From: Hominisplanchenecus_A murintestinalis
Lineage (GTDB): Bacteria > Bacillota > Clostridia > Lachnospirales > Lachnospiraceae
DNA: 64,000 nucleotides
NCBI RefSeq assembly: GCF_943193015.1
Contig: NZ_CALPCM010000001.1
Location: 186,001-250,000, forward strand
Direction: 5' to 3'
Below are positions 27,618 through 36,508 of this stretch, in pieces; within the stretch, counting starts at the first letter, position 1; the number at the start of each line of letters is the position of its first letter. The translations under genes were made by a program, and so were the position numbers. The notes under the pieces are model-generated. The model was not told where the DNA came from. It saw only the letters and a program-made list of their open reading frames with translations, and did no database searches.

Positions 27618-27683
27618 TTCTCTTACCAAAGCAGATACCGCATTTGCCCAGACCGCCCGTTTAGGCGGTTTTTATTTCCTGCA

Positions 27684-28136
27684 TTAAAAATACTTGCGGC
27701 TTCCCCAGAGATTTCGTTTCTTTAAATCCAGATATTCATTGTATGCGTTCTCCAGAATCATTTTTTCATTAGAAAATTTCAACAGATGATACGCTTCGTG
27801 AAACTTATAATATCCTGAATCTACAAAATATTCCTCACGTTGTGGTTTGCTGTAATAGCTGTCTGACATCATCAGATACCAGTGGACATCTTTTTCCACG
27901 GTGTCTTCCGGTACATTAAAGGTATATCGGCTTTTTCCGATATATTTAATTATGGAGGCCTGTACCCCTGTCTCCTCCAAGACTTCTCGCGCAGCGGTTT
28001 CCTTAAATTCCTCACCAGCCTCTACAGTTCCCTTAGGCAGAACCCAGCCCTCATACTTATTTTTATAACTCTTGTACAGAACCAGGATTTTACCACGAAA
28101 TATCACCACACCGCCACAGCTCGTTGCCTCAATCAT
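27684..28136 (-). CDS. NUDIX hydrolase
   Basis: Pyrophosphohydrolase of nucleoside diphosphate derivatives. The Nudix box GTVEAGEEFKETAAREVLEETG (residues about 38-59) is complete, including the REVLEE metal-binding helix. About 150 residues. The open frame extends 24 codons upstream, but ATG at 28136 has GGAGG at 7 nt and starts at the usual family N-terminus (MIEATSCGGVVI). The substrate cannot be named from sequence. Confidence 0.9.
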   Translation of the reverse strand: MIEATSCGGVVIFRGKILVLYKSYKNKYEGWVLPKGTVEAGEEFKETAAREVLEETGVQASIIKYIGKSRYTFNVPEDTVEKDVHWYLMMSDSYYSKPQREEYFVDSGYYKFHEAYHLLKFSNEKMILENAYNEYLDLKKRNLWGSRKYF

Positions 28137-28236
28137 TGCAATTCCTCCTGTTATGCGTTGTGTCATTTTGACTGGTTTTAGTATAACTCGTTTTCCAGAA
28201 TCATGCAACCCGTTTATAAAAACTCCTTAGGAGACA

Positions 28237-29820
28237 TCAATAACCGCTATAGTAATTATTGTAATATGCGTCGAAAATCTGCTTTGCAATAGGTACTGCC
28301 GCAGAGCTTCCGGAGCCGCCGTTTTCAGCGATAACGGCAATTGCCAGCTCCGGATCATTTACATTCGTGTACCCCACAAACCAGGAATGGGTTTCTTTTC
28401 CGCTTCCCGTTTCGTACTCGGCAGAACCCGTCTTTCCCGCCGCACTGTAACTCTGTCCTGAAAGCGCGGATGCTGTTCCCTCTTCTACTGTTTTTTCCAT
28501 AAATCCCCTGAGAATTCCTGCTTCATCCGCACTCATCAGTTCTTTGTATACTGTGGGCTTATTTTGCTTTACCATATTTCCGTCATGGGTTTCGATATGG
28601 TCGATAAAATATGGCCGCATCATAGATCCGCCGTTTGCTACAGTGGCCGTAATCAATGCCATCTGCAGCGGAGAAGCGACGGTATTGCCCTGTCCGATAG
28701 CAGTCATCATTTCTTCACCATAAGAAGCTCCTTTATCCAGCGTAAACAAACTCTTGGCAGAAGGAAGTTCTATAGGCAGGGACGTGTTGAACTGGAATTC
28801 CTCACACAGTTTCCGGAAATCACCGTCATCCAGATCCATTCCGATTTTTGCATACGCGCCATTACAGGAATGTACAAAAGACTCTTCCAGATTTACATGG
28901 CCGTGAACTTCCCCGCCGTAACAGGTAATCCTCACATCATCCTTGGAAATACTGCCGCCGCAGTCATAACGGTAACTCTGATAGTCGTCGGGATGTTCAC
29001 GCAGATACGCAAGTGTCGTCATGATTTTAAACGTAGATCCGGGCGGGTACTGTCCCTGTGCAGCACGGTTAAACAGGGAACTGTTTGAAGAATCACTGAT
29101 CAGGGAATCCCAGTCGCCTTCAATGGTGTTCGGGTTAAAATCCGGTTTTGAAACCATTGCCAGGATTTTTCCGGTATTCGGTTCCAAGACTACTACAGCT
29201 CCATTGTAAGAGCCAAGAGCATCATAACATGCTTTCTGGAGCCTGGAATCCAAAGTGAGAACCACATTGTCCCCTCGTACTTTTGTATCCAGATTTTGTT
29301 CCCGAATCTGGTCAAGTATCGAAGCATGGCTTGACATCAAATCAAAATTTGAAGCCGACTCAATTCCTGACTTTCCATTGGACGCATAGCCTACCACATG
29401 AGAAAACACATTGTCAAACGGATAGAGCCGTGTTTCATTCCCAGCTTCGTCCACGTTTGTTCCGGCAAGGATTTCACCGTCAGCAGAGAGAATGGAACCT
29501 CGGATAATCATTTCCTGCTTACTCTCCTGTTTTGTATTATTGACATGAGAATTAATTGCATCCGCTTTTTTCAGATTAAAATGTACCAGATACCCGGCTA
29601 AGGACAGAAACATAAACACAAAGATATAGCTGACCTGTACTAAGTTCCGGTTCCTGCGTTTTCGCTCACTGACTTCCGGCGGGATATCATCTTTAGGTTC
29701 TTTCTTTTTTTTAGGCTTTGGAGAAAGCTTCCGTTTCTTTCTGGGACGCTCTTCATCAATAGGGATATCGCGAATCTGGATATCCTCCGTTTCCGTTGTC
29801 GTAGTATTCTTCTTCTTCAA
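28237..29820 (-). CDS. class B penicillin-binding protein (transpeptidase)
   Basis: Cross-links peptidoglycan. A Lys/Arg-rich cytoplasmic segment (about residues 25-60) precedes one membrane helix (about 62-80). The transpeptidase motifs are present: STFK near residue 262 (nucleophile Ser), SCN near 312 and KTG near 463. 527 residues. The only plausible start is TTG at 29820, with GAGGA about 8 nt upstream, because no ATG occurs before the membrane helix; this overlaps the FtsW-like gene by 65 nt and implies tight coupling to it. Confidence 0.9.
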   Translation of the reverse strand: MKKKNTTTTETEDIQIRDIPIDEERPRKKRKLSPKPKKKKEPKDDIPPEVSERKRRNRNLVQVSYIFVFMFLSLAGYLVHFNLKKADAINSHVNNTKQESKQEMIIRGSILSADGEILAGTNVDEAGNETRLYPFDNVFSHVVGYASNGKSGIESASNFDLMSSHASILDQIREQNLDTKVRGDNVVLTLDSRLQKACYDALGSYNGAVVVLEPNTGKILAMVSKPDFNPNTIEGDWDSLISDSSNSSLFNRAAQGQYPPGSTFKIMTTLAYLREHPDDYQSYRYDCGGSISKDDVRITCYGGEVHGHVNLEESFVHSCNGAYAKIGMDLDDGDFRKLCEEFQFNTSLPIELPSAKSLFTLDKGASYGEEMMTAIGQGNTVASPLQMALITATVANGGSMMRPYFIDHIETHDGNMVKQNKPTVYKELMSADEAGILRGFMEKTVEEGTASALSGQSYSAAGKTGSAEYETGSGKETHSWFVGYTNVNDPELAIAVIAENGGSGSSAAVPIAKQIFDAYYNNYYSGY

Positions 29821-31129
29821 ACCTGTTTTCCTCGTCTTCTCTTAAAATATAAAGTCCCTGGATAATGGAAAAAGATGCAAGGGTGCTCAAAAGTGAGCTG
29901 CCTCCGGTACTGATCAGAGGCAGGGTAACACCTGTCATCGGAATCATTTTCATCGCTCCGCCTACAGTTAAAAACACCTGGACTCCATAAAGGCATCCAA
30001 GACCAAACGCCACATACCGGTAAAAATTCTCCTCCAGTTTCATCGAAATATTTACAAACATGATAAAACAACTCATACAGATTAGAATCAGGCAGATGGC
30101 AAATATTCCCCCAAGCTCTTCTACGATTGCCGCAAACATAAAATCCTGGTCAACGATCGGAATTGCACCCGGTGAACCCTGGAACAGCCCCGTTCCAAAC
30201 CATCCTCCCGCGCCGATGGCAAACAGCGCCTGCGCTACCTGGTAGCCGCCGCCCTCGTATTCTTTAAATGGATCCTGCCAGATTTCTACCCGTACCCGCA
30301 CATGGCTAAACAGGAAATATGCCGCCACTGCCGCCACTGCGCCTGCGGCAAATCCTGCCAGAAGATATCGGATATCCTTTGTTGCCACGTAAAGCATCAT
30401 CAGGTACGTGATAAAGAAAATCAGCGCGCTTCCCAAATCTGTGGAGATGACAAGAATTAATACATGAAAAGCAGCCAATCCGGTAGTTATCACGATATTT
30501 TTAAACTCTATGGATTTTGCCAGCATTCCGGCTGCGAAAAATACAAACAGGATTTTCACAAACTCGGAAGGCTGCAGCGTGATGCCGCCCACACTCAAAG
30601 AAAGCTTCGCCCCATAGGTAGAACGCGCGATTACTGCTACCACGCCCAAAAGCCCGATTCCCAGTACAGCATAAACCCATGCCCATTTCGTAAGTATCCG
30701 CATCTTACGTATAATCACCGGAATGATAAGGGCAATCACCGTACCGACAGCCAGTATGGTAAACTGTTTGGTAGACTGGTCATAGGACAGCCTCGTAAGC
30801 ATAATAAATCCTATGGTAATCAGCATACACATGTTGTTGATAATCAGCTTTGAAGCCCGTGGATACAGATTCCTGAAAAATACCAGCGCTGCCAGCAGAT
30901 ATAGCACCTGCGCTCCATAAAAATATAAGAGCATCGGCCGTTCCATTTTCAGGTAAAATACCATAAAAGCGACAAAATGGATACAGAACATTACTACATT
31001 CTGCCGCAGGAACAGGAATTCCCGGGAGTCTTCATCCTTTTTCACAAAAGCAAGATAACACTGCAGGGTATACAGTACAATCAATGCTATCAATACATAT
31101 TTTGAAATCTCAATAATCAGCCTTGTCAC
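29756..31129 (-). CDS. FtsW/RodA/SpoVE family SEDS glycosyltransferase
   Basis: Polymerises lipid II into glycan strands in partnership with a class B PBP. The 457-residue protein has about ten membrane helices; characteristic motifs are SVGGITLQPSEFVK and, near the C-terminus, GVTLPLISTGGSSLLSTLASF, which include the conserved S-Q-P-S-E and GGSS regions. Starts with GTG at 31129 after AGGTG. It overlaps the downstream PBP gene, making an SEDS-PBP pair. Whether it acts in elongation, division or sporulation cannot be told. Confidence 0.92.
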   Translation of the reverse strand: MTRLIIEISKYVLIALIVLYTLQCYLAFVKKDEDSREFLFLRQNVVMFCIHFVAFMVFYLKMERPMLLYFYGAQVLYLLAALVFFRNLYPRASKLIINNMCMLITIGFIMLTRLSYDQSTKQFTILAVGTVIALIIPVIIRKMRILTKWAWVYAVLGIGLLGVVAVIARSTYGAKLSLSVGGITLQPSEFVKILFVFFAAGMLAKSIEFKNIVITTGLAAFHVLILVISTDLGSALIFFITYLMMLYVATKDIRYLLAGFAAGAVAAVAAYFLFSHVRVRVEIWQDPFKEYEGGGYQVAQALFAIGAGGWFGTGLFQGSPGAIPIVDQDFMFAAIVEELGGIFAICLILICMSCFIMFVNISMKLEENFYRYVAFGLGCLYGVQVFLTVGGAMKMIPMTGVTLPLISTGGSSLLSTLASFSIIQGLYILREDEENRFEEEEYYDNGNGGYPDSRYPY

Positions 31130-31137
31130 GTTTTCAC

Positions 31138-33483
31138 CTACTCTACTCCACGTTTAAAATGTCCTCTGGTAAAATCTCCGAAATCATATTCTATATTTCG
31201 CCCTTCTACAAACTTTTCTGCAAAAGCCTGCGCTATGCCGGCTGCTTTTTCGGGCGGCTCTATCGTAAACGAAAGACGCAGCGATGCAGGAGCCAGGGCA
31301 TCCAGCTCTTTCTTATTTCCGAACAGCGCCAAAGGAACATGATTATAAATAACATTATAACAGAAACTACAGCTGTTTTTCACGGGAAACCGCTTCCCTT
31401 TTCTGTCTTTTAGATAAAGAAAACCGCTCTGTTTCCGGCATTTGTCTACATTTTTCCTGACGCATTGGGCGGAAACCATCATAGGCAGGTGTCCATATAC
31501 GAGAATTTCACTGTTTTTGCAGCCACGTACTGCCAGTTCCCTGTCATTTAATTCCAGTGGTGCGGTCGTCTGCGCGATTCCTCTCTCTTTCCAAAATTCT
31601 TCCGCATATCGGTTATAAGTATACATATTGTAATCCGGAATCCGTGCTTTTGTATAGCCGTATTTCTGCAGGAAGAAAAATTCTTCATAGTTTCGGAACA
31701 GTACGCCGTCAAACAATTCTAATGCTTTTAGGCTTTCATGCCCGCTATATAACGCCTTTGTATCTGCTCTGAAAATGCGGGGCAATACATAGTAACAGGA
31801 TTTTCCGGCTGCATGGCAGAGTCCTGCCCATTTTTCCGCCTGTTCTGTGCGAAGCGGCGTTTCCAGAATTGTACATTCGATATAAATATTTGAAATACCG
31901 GGCACCTTGCACAGCGCTTCCAATTGTGCTGTTGTTTCTACAGACGCATTTAACCTGTGCGCTGCGCGTCCGGCATTGTGCGGCAGTTTCATCTGCGGTT
32001 TTTTTCCGGCATTATTCCGCTTCCATACCCCGGTAAGCTTACGTTCCAGTTCGTCCAGCGCTCTCCGGCGCAGCTCATTTAAACACTGCAGGGGCAGAAA
32101 AAGCCCATCTTCCAGATGTATTTCTAAATGTTCAAATACAAAAGGCGTATTTCCTGTTTTTTCTATCTGCTTTTTCACCGCCAAGGCGCTTAACGGGCGG
32201 TTTTGCGATACCTGAGGAACTTCGCCTTTTACACTTATGGATATTTTTCCCATAATTACGTTAAGTATAACAGGCTGCCCGCCCGAAATCATTAATTTCC
32301 CATTAATTTTTTCTTTTCTTTCTGTCTGTATATACTTGCGGTTCAATTCCGCAAGAAGGAATTCATCACGCGTGCGGTGGAGTATCATTCCAGGCTTTAT
32401 TCCTCGCAGCTCTGCCTCACGCAGTTTCAGGCTCAAGGAAGCACCCTGTGCCGTATCCCCGGAAAGTACGGTATTCTCCAGCATATCGCCTTTGTGAAGC
32501 GGTTCCAGCGCCCGGACTGTGAGACTTCCCCGCCGGACAGCAGTTACCCGTGCTGCTTCAGTACCGAAATGGTTTGCCCGTTTCATGGACATCATTTCAC
32601 GTCCATTTCTCATCTCATAATATCCCGTTGAAAATCCACCGCGGTTGTAGAGCGCCATCAGTTCTTTTTTATCATATTCAGAAACCTGATACTCTTTGCA
32701 GCCGTGAGCCAGTACAATGTCCAGGTACTTACGGTAAATCCGAACCACTCCCGCCGTATATTCCGCCCGTTTCATACGTCCCTCGATTTTCAGGGAATAT
32801 ACGCCTGCATCCAAAATTTCCGGTAGAATCTCCAGCGTACAGATATCTTTCGGGCTTAACAGAAAGCCCTCCCGTCCTTCTGCCTGATAGGGAAGCCGGC
32901 AGGGCTGGGCGCACCGTCCCCGGTTGCCGCTGCGCCCCCCGATCAGGCTGCTGGTCAGGCACTGTCCGGAATAACAGTAGCACAGCGCCCCGTGGACAAA
33001 GCTCTCGATTTCCATAGATGTTTCTCTGTGGATTGCGTTGATTTCTTCCAAAGAGAGCTCTCTGGATGTGACAATCCTGGAAGCGCCCAGGGATTCCAGA
33101 AATTTCGCCCCATCTGCGCCGCAGAGCGTCATCTGCGTGCTTGCATGGATATCCAGTCCCGGAAATGCTTCGCGGATATATTTCAATACGCCGATATCCT
33201 GGACAATCACCGCATCAAGCCCTTCCCGATAATACGGCAGCAGATAATCGTACAATTCTTCTATCTCTGCGTCTTTCAGCAGCGTATTGACCGTCAAGTA
33301 CAGTTTGCTGCCGTGCAGGTGGCAGAAATCAATCGCTTTCAAAAGGGCTTCTTCAGTGAAATTTTCCGCATAAGCCCTTGCGCCAAATCTGGCGCCGCCT
33401 GCATAGACAGCGTCCGCTCCTGCCGCCACTGCTGCCTTTAAGCTTTCATAAGCCCCTGCCGGGGCAAGTAATTCTGCTCGCAT
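31138..33483 (-). CDS. U32 family peptidase, RlhA-like (two U32 regions)
   Basis: The N-terminal U32 domain begins MRAELLAPAGAYESLKAAV and carries ESFVHGALCYCYSGQCLTS with the conserved Cys residues (about residues 155-190); RlhA proteins of this family hydroxylate 23S rRNA rather than cleave protein, so a role in RNA modification is as likely as proteolysis. A DUF3656-like middle part follows and a second U32-like region ends the protein with CxxxCSFCYN. ATG at 33483 has GGAGG at 5 nt; the frame continues 15 codons upstream. About 781 residues. Nine bases before the FtsW-like gene. Confidence 0.87.
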   Translation of the reverse strand: MRAELLAPAGAYESLKAAVAAGADAVYAGGARFGARAYAENFTEEALLKAIDFCHLHGSKLYLTVNTLLKDAEIEELYDYLLPYYREGLDAVIVQDIGVLKYIREAFPGLDIHASTQMTLCGADGAKFLESLGASRIVTSRELSLEEINAIHRETSMEIESFVHGALCYCYSGQCLTSSLIGGRSGNRGRCAQPCRLPYQAEGREGFLLSPKDICTLEILPEILDAGVYSLKIEGRMKRAEYTAGVVRIYRKYLDIVLAHGCKEYQVSEYDKKELMALYNRGGFSTGYYEMRNGREMMSMKRANHFGTEAARVTAVRRGSLTVRALEPLHKGDMLENTVLSGDTAQGASLSLKLREAELRGIKPGMILHRTRDEFLLAELNRKYIQTERKEKINGKLMISGGQPVILNVIMGKISISVKGEVPQVSQNRPLSALAVKKQIEKTGNTPFVFEHLEIHLEDGLFLPLQCLNELRRRALDELERKLTGVWKRNNAGKKPQMKLPHNAGRAAHRLNASVETTAQLEALCKVPGISNIYIECTILETPLRTEQAEKWAGLCHAAGKSCYYVLPRIFRADTKALYSGHESLKALELFDGVLFRNYEEFFFLQKYGYTKARIPDYNMYTYNRYAEEFWKERGIAQTTAPLELNDRELAVRGCKNSEILVYGHLPMMVSAQCVRKNVDKCRKQSGFLYLKDRKGKRFPVKNSCSFCYNVIYNHVPLALFGNKKELDALAPASLRLSFTIEPPEKAAGIAQAFAEKFVEGRNIEYDFGDFTRGHFKRGVE

Positions 33484-33504
33484 AAATACCTCCGTATGCA
33501 AAAA

Positions 33505-33534
33505 CTGTAACAGTTCGGATGCCTTCACTGTTAT
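33505..33534. repeat. degenerate fragment of the structured repeat
   Basis: CTGTAACAGTTC ... CTTCACTGTTAT resembles the first hairpin of the elements at 7887-8030 and 37891-38035, shortened and with mismatches. It sits between zapA and the U32 gene. The match is short, so it may be chance. Confidence 0.4.
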
Positions 33535-33538
33535 AAAA

Positions 33539-33560
33539 GGCTGCCATGATGATGACAGCC
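33539..33560 (-). terminator. zapA terminator
   Basis: GGCTGTCAT pairs with ATGGCAGCC on the minus strand and TTTTAT follows. It lies just after the zapA stop at 33570. Confidence 0.7.
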
Positions 33561-33569
33561 CTGCAATCC

Positions 33570-33977
33570 TTAATTATTTTTTTCTTTCAGCTCGGTTTCT
33601 AAACGGACAATTTTCTTTTGATATTCTGTAGATTCTTTCTGGTAATCTGCCACTGACTTTTCAGCCGTTTCCAGGCGGATCTGGGAGCCAATCAGCTCAT
33701 GCTTTAAATCATACAATTCCTTATCCTTTTCAGCCAGTTCCTCCTCCAGCATCTCCGCTTGTTTCTTCGCCTTAAAATAGTCGTCAGCAATATTCAACTC
33801 CAGCAAAATACTTTTATTTTCCCGGGACTGCCGGCTATAGCCCTCCAGCTTTTTAAATTCAACCAGCTTGCTGTTGATATATGTAGCAACTTTTTGCAGA
33901 TATTCCTCGCTCTCATATCCGCTCAAAGTATATATTTTTCCATCAATCAGTACTTCTGCTCTGTTTTTGGATGACAT
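33570..33977 (-). CDS. zapA: cell division protein ZapA
   Basis: Promotes FtsZ ring assembly. The N-terminal ZapA head (residues about 1-90) shows AEVLIDGKIYTLSGYESEEYLQKVATYIN, and a long coiled coil fills the C-terminal 50 residues (EEELAEKDKELYDLKHEL and following). About 135 residues, longer than E. coli ZapA but normal for Firmicutes. ATG at 33977 was preferred over a start 17 codons upstream because it begins the conserved region and has AGGGAG about 10 nt before it. Confidence 0.88.
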   Translation of the reverse strand: MSSKNRAEVLIDGKIYTLSGYESEEYLQKVATYINSKLVEFKKLEGYSRQSRENKSILLELNIADDYFKAKKQAEMLEEELAEKDKELYDLKHELIGSQIRLETAEKSVADYQKESTEYQKKIVRLETELKEKNN

Positions 33978-34086
33978 TCTTATGTTCTCCCTTTCTTCCG
34001 TTTCTCTGCATTCGGGAAAATCCGTCATGTTTCCCCATTCTTATTTATCATTATAAACGAAATCCTGAGAATTACAAGAATTTTAT

Positions 34087-35085
34087 TTAGGAATTATAAG
34101 GCAGCCCCAAATGATGGTAAGTCAGTTCTGTCACGACCCGGCCTCTGGGCGTCCGGTTAATCAGCCCGGTCTTTATCAGATACGGTTCGTACACATCCTC
34201 TATCGTTCCGGAATCTTCCCCGATGGATGCCGCCAGCGTGTCCAGGCCTACAGGCCCGCCGCTAAACTTCTCTATCATGGACAGGAGAATATTCCTGTCG
34301 GTCTGATCCAGACCAAATTTATCCACTTCCAGCAAATCCAGCGCCAGGGAAGCCACATCTCCTGTGATATGTCCGTCATATTTGACCTGGGCAAAATCCC
34401 TTACTCGTTTCAGCAGACGGTTAGCAAGCCTGGGCGTCCCCCGCGAACGCTTTGCCATTTCTGCCGCGCCTTTTTTGTCAATTTCTACGCCTAATACCTG
34501 GGCAGAGCGGGAGATAATCGTTTCTAGCTCGCTTTCCGTATAAAATTCCAGGCGGTGTACCACGCCAAAACGGTCGCGCAGCGGTGCAGTCAAGAGCCCT
34601 GCCCTTGTCGTTGCCCCTACCAGGGTAAACCTGGGCAAATCCAACCGTATCGAGCGTGCAGCGGCGCCTTTCCCAATCATAATATCGATCGAATAATCCT
34701 CCATCGCCGGATACAGTACTTCCTCCACCTGACGGTTGAGCCGGTGGATTTCATCCACAAACAATAAGTCCCCTTCCTGGAGGTTATTTAAGATAGCCGC
34801 CATCTCTCCCGGCTTTTCAATTGCCGGACCTGATGTAATCTTGATATTCACGCCCATTTCATTTGCGATAATTCCGGCCAGGGTTGTTTTACCAAGCCCC
34901 GGCGGTCCGTAAAGCAGTACATGGTCAAGCGAGTCCCCTCGCTCCTTTGCCGCCTGTATATAGATTTTCAGCGTCTCCTTTGCCTTGCTCTGCCCGATAT
35001 AATCATCCAGAGTCTGGGGACGGAGATTCGTCTCAGTGCGGATATCTTCTTCCAGTACGTCTGATGTGATAATTCTCTTTCTCAT
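34087..35085 (-). CDS. ruvB: Holliday junction branch migration DNA helicase RuvB
   Basis: Hexameric motor that drives Holliday junction migration with RuvA. Walker A is GPPGLGKTTLA (near residue 60), Walker B is LFVDEIHRL, and the RuvB-specific GATTRAGLLTAPLRDRFG and C-terminal winged helix (RTPRGRVVT) are present. 332 residues, complete. It follows ruvA by 11 nt, so the ruvAB operon is intact. No ruvC is nearby, as expected for Firmicutes. Confidence 0.97.
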   Translation of the reverse strand: MRKRIITSDVLEEDIRTETNLRPQTLDDYIGQSKAKETLKIYIQAAKERGDSLDHVLLYGPPGLGKTTLAGIIANEMGVNIKITSGPAIEKPGEMAAILNNLQEGDLLFVDEIHRLNRQVEEVLYPAMEDYSIDIMIGKGAAARSIRLDLPRFTLVGATTRAGLLTAPLRDRFGVVHRLEFYTESELETIISRSAQVLGVEIDKKGAAEMAKRSRGTPRLANRLLKRVRDFAQVKYDGHITGDVASLALDLLEVDKFGLDQTDRNILLSMIEKFSGGPVGLDTLAASIGEDSGTIEDVYEPYLIKTGLINRTPRGRVVTELTYHHLGLPYNS

Positions 35086-35096
35086 GGTTTACCCCT

Positions 35097-35711
35097 TTAT
35101 AAAAATGACATATTTTTAAGAGCTGATTTCAGGATTTCTTCCGTCGTCATGCCCTCCGCGATATCTGCTTTCCTGACAGCTTTCAGCGCGTCGGCACTGG
35201 AATATCCAAGCGCTGTCAGAGCCTGTACAGCTTCGCTTACGGCGTCATTTTCAACTGCAGGTACAGGAGCGCCGGCCTGATTTTCGAGACGCTTTTCGAA
35301 TGCGTCTTCCAGGCTGACCTTATCCTTCAGCTCCAGAATCAGCTTCCTGGCTGTCTTGGTTCCGATGCCCGGAGCTTTTGAAATCGTCTTGGCGTCATCT
35401 GCCAGTACGGCAAAACGTATGTCGTCCGCCGACATTACAGAAAGGATTCCAAGAGCTGCTTTCGGACCTACGCCGTTTACGCCCAGAAGCAGCTTGAATA
35501 TCTCCATGTCGTCCTTGGATAGAAAGCCGAATAGCTGCATGGCGTCTTCTTTTACATTAAAAAAAGTGTGCAGCAGTACCTCGCCGCCGGCAGGCGGCAT
35601 GGCTGATGCGTCCCTTGCTGTAATAAATATCTGGTATCCTATATCATGCACATCCACGATAACTTTCGTTTCGGTTAGATGCGCTACCTTTCCGCGTATG
35701 TATGCAATCAT
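35097..35711 (-). CDS. ruvA: Holliday junction branch migration protein RuvA
   Basis: Binds Holliday junctions and recruits RuvB. Domain I (residues 1-62, MIAYIRGKVAHLTE), the helix-hairpin-helix region (GVGPKAALGILS and PGIGTKTARKLILELKDK) and the C-terminal RuvB-binding domain (EAVQALTALGYSSADALKAV) are all present. 204 residues. Its SD, GGGAGG, lies inside the last codons of the HNH gene and its ATG overlaps that gene's stop as ATGA. Confidence 0.97.
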   Translation of the reverse strand: MIAYIRGKVAHLTETKVIVDVHDIGYQIFITARDASAMPPAGGEVLLHTFFNVKEDAMQLFGFLSKDDMEIFKLLLGVNGVGPKAALGILSVMSADDIRFAVLADDAKTISKAPGIGTKTARKLILELKDKVSLEDAFEKRLENQAGAPVPAVENDAVSEAVQALTALGYSSADALKAVRKADIAEGMTTEEILKSALKNMSFL

Positions 35712-36508
35712 GATGATGCCTCCCTGTGGTGTGACGGCGCGTCGGAATCTGCCTCAAAAAAAGACACCAGTTGAAGTGCAATTTTTTTCAGTTCTGATTC
35801 TATTTCATCCAAAACGGACGTCCATTCATTTTTACTTATAAGAAAATTTTTGATGTATTGGTAACATTCATCATTTAGCATATTCGTTGCTTTTACTGCT
35901 GCATATGAATTCTCTGCCATGCAATCTTCCATCAGGTGTCTGAACTTTCGCTGCTGTTTCGGCTGATATCCGTCATCCTGTAAGCTTTCACATATCTCTT
36001 CCAGTTGTGAGCGTATAATTTCCCATTCTCTTGCCCGGGGTATAAGAACTCTTTTGATATCATTTAAGCCGATTTCCCGAATCGTATCTTTGCCAAGTCC
36101 CTGTCTATCAATTCCTTTTAGGCGAAACCTATTATTACGGCACACTCCAAGGAAATATTGAGGATTCGCTTTACACGGATTCAGGAGTTTTTTATCATAA
36201 CTGTTTTTCTGCCTATTGCATCGCAGACATGATGGAAATAAATTTTCCCATTCCACCACTTTATTCTCATAAGCCGTTTTTGGCAGGAAATGATCGATTG
36301 TCGCATCCTTAGACTCCTCTTCCAGCAAACATTCACAATAAACACATTTTCCGTAACTCATCTTCAATAGCGCTTCTTTTAATGGCTTTTTTATTTTTGG
36401 TGAATTCCATACATCTTTATGGTTATTATTTCTATATAGCTCTGTCAGCTCCATCAGAATTTCATCTGTCAATTCTTTCGGTTTTTTTCCTCTAGTCAAT
36501 TTTATCAT
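35708..36508 (-). CDS. HNH endonuclease of the PtuB/TIGR02646 type (Septu-like defence)
   Basis: Putative DNA nuclease effector. Around residues 55-98 the HNH core is seen in order: CVYC, DHFLPK with His73, Asn89 and CLRCN, giving a zinc-stabilised ββα-metal fold. This arrangement in a ~266-residue protein next to an SMC-like ATPase matches the TIGR02646/PtuB family found in Septu systems and retron Ec78-type modules. It overlaps the ATPase gene by 17 nt. Its stop overlaps the ruvA start, and the final residues (HHREASS) are encoded by the ruvA ribosome-binding region, as if the gene had been placed directly onto the ruvA leader. No reverse transcriptase is nearby. Confidence 0.85.
   Translation of the reverse strand: MIKLTRGKKPKELTDEILMELTELYRNNNHKDVWNSPKIKKPLKEALLKMSYGKCVYCECLLEEESKDATIDHFLPKTAYENKVVEWENLFPSCLRCNRQKNSYDKKLLNPCKANPQYFLGVCRNNRFRLKGIDRQGLGKDTIREIGLNDIKRVLIPRAREWEIIRSQLEEICESLQDDGYQPKQQRKFRHLMEDCMAENSYAAVKATNMLNDECYQYIKNFLISKNEWTSVLDEIESELKKIALQLVSFFEADSDAPSHHREASS

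Noticed and set aside
35708..36508. Retron Ec78-type system
   Set aside because: The ATPase-HNH pair occurs in such retrons, but no reverse transcriptase gene or msr/msd region is present nearby.
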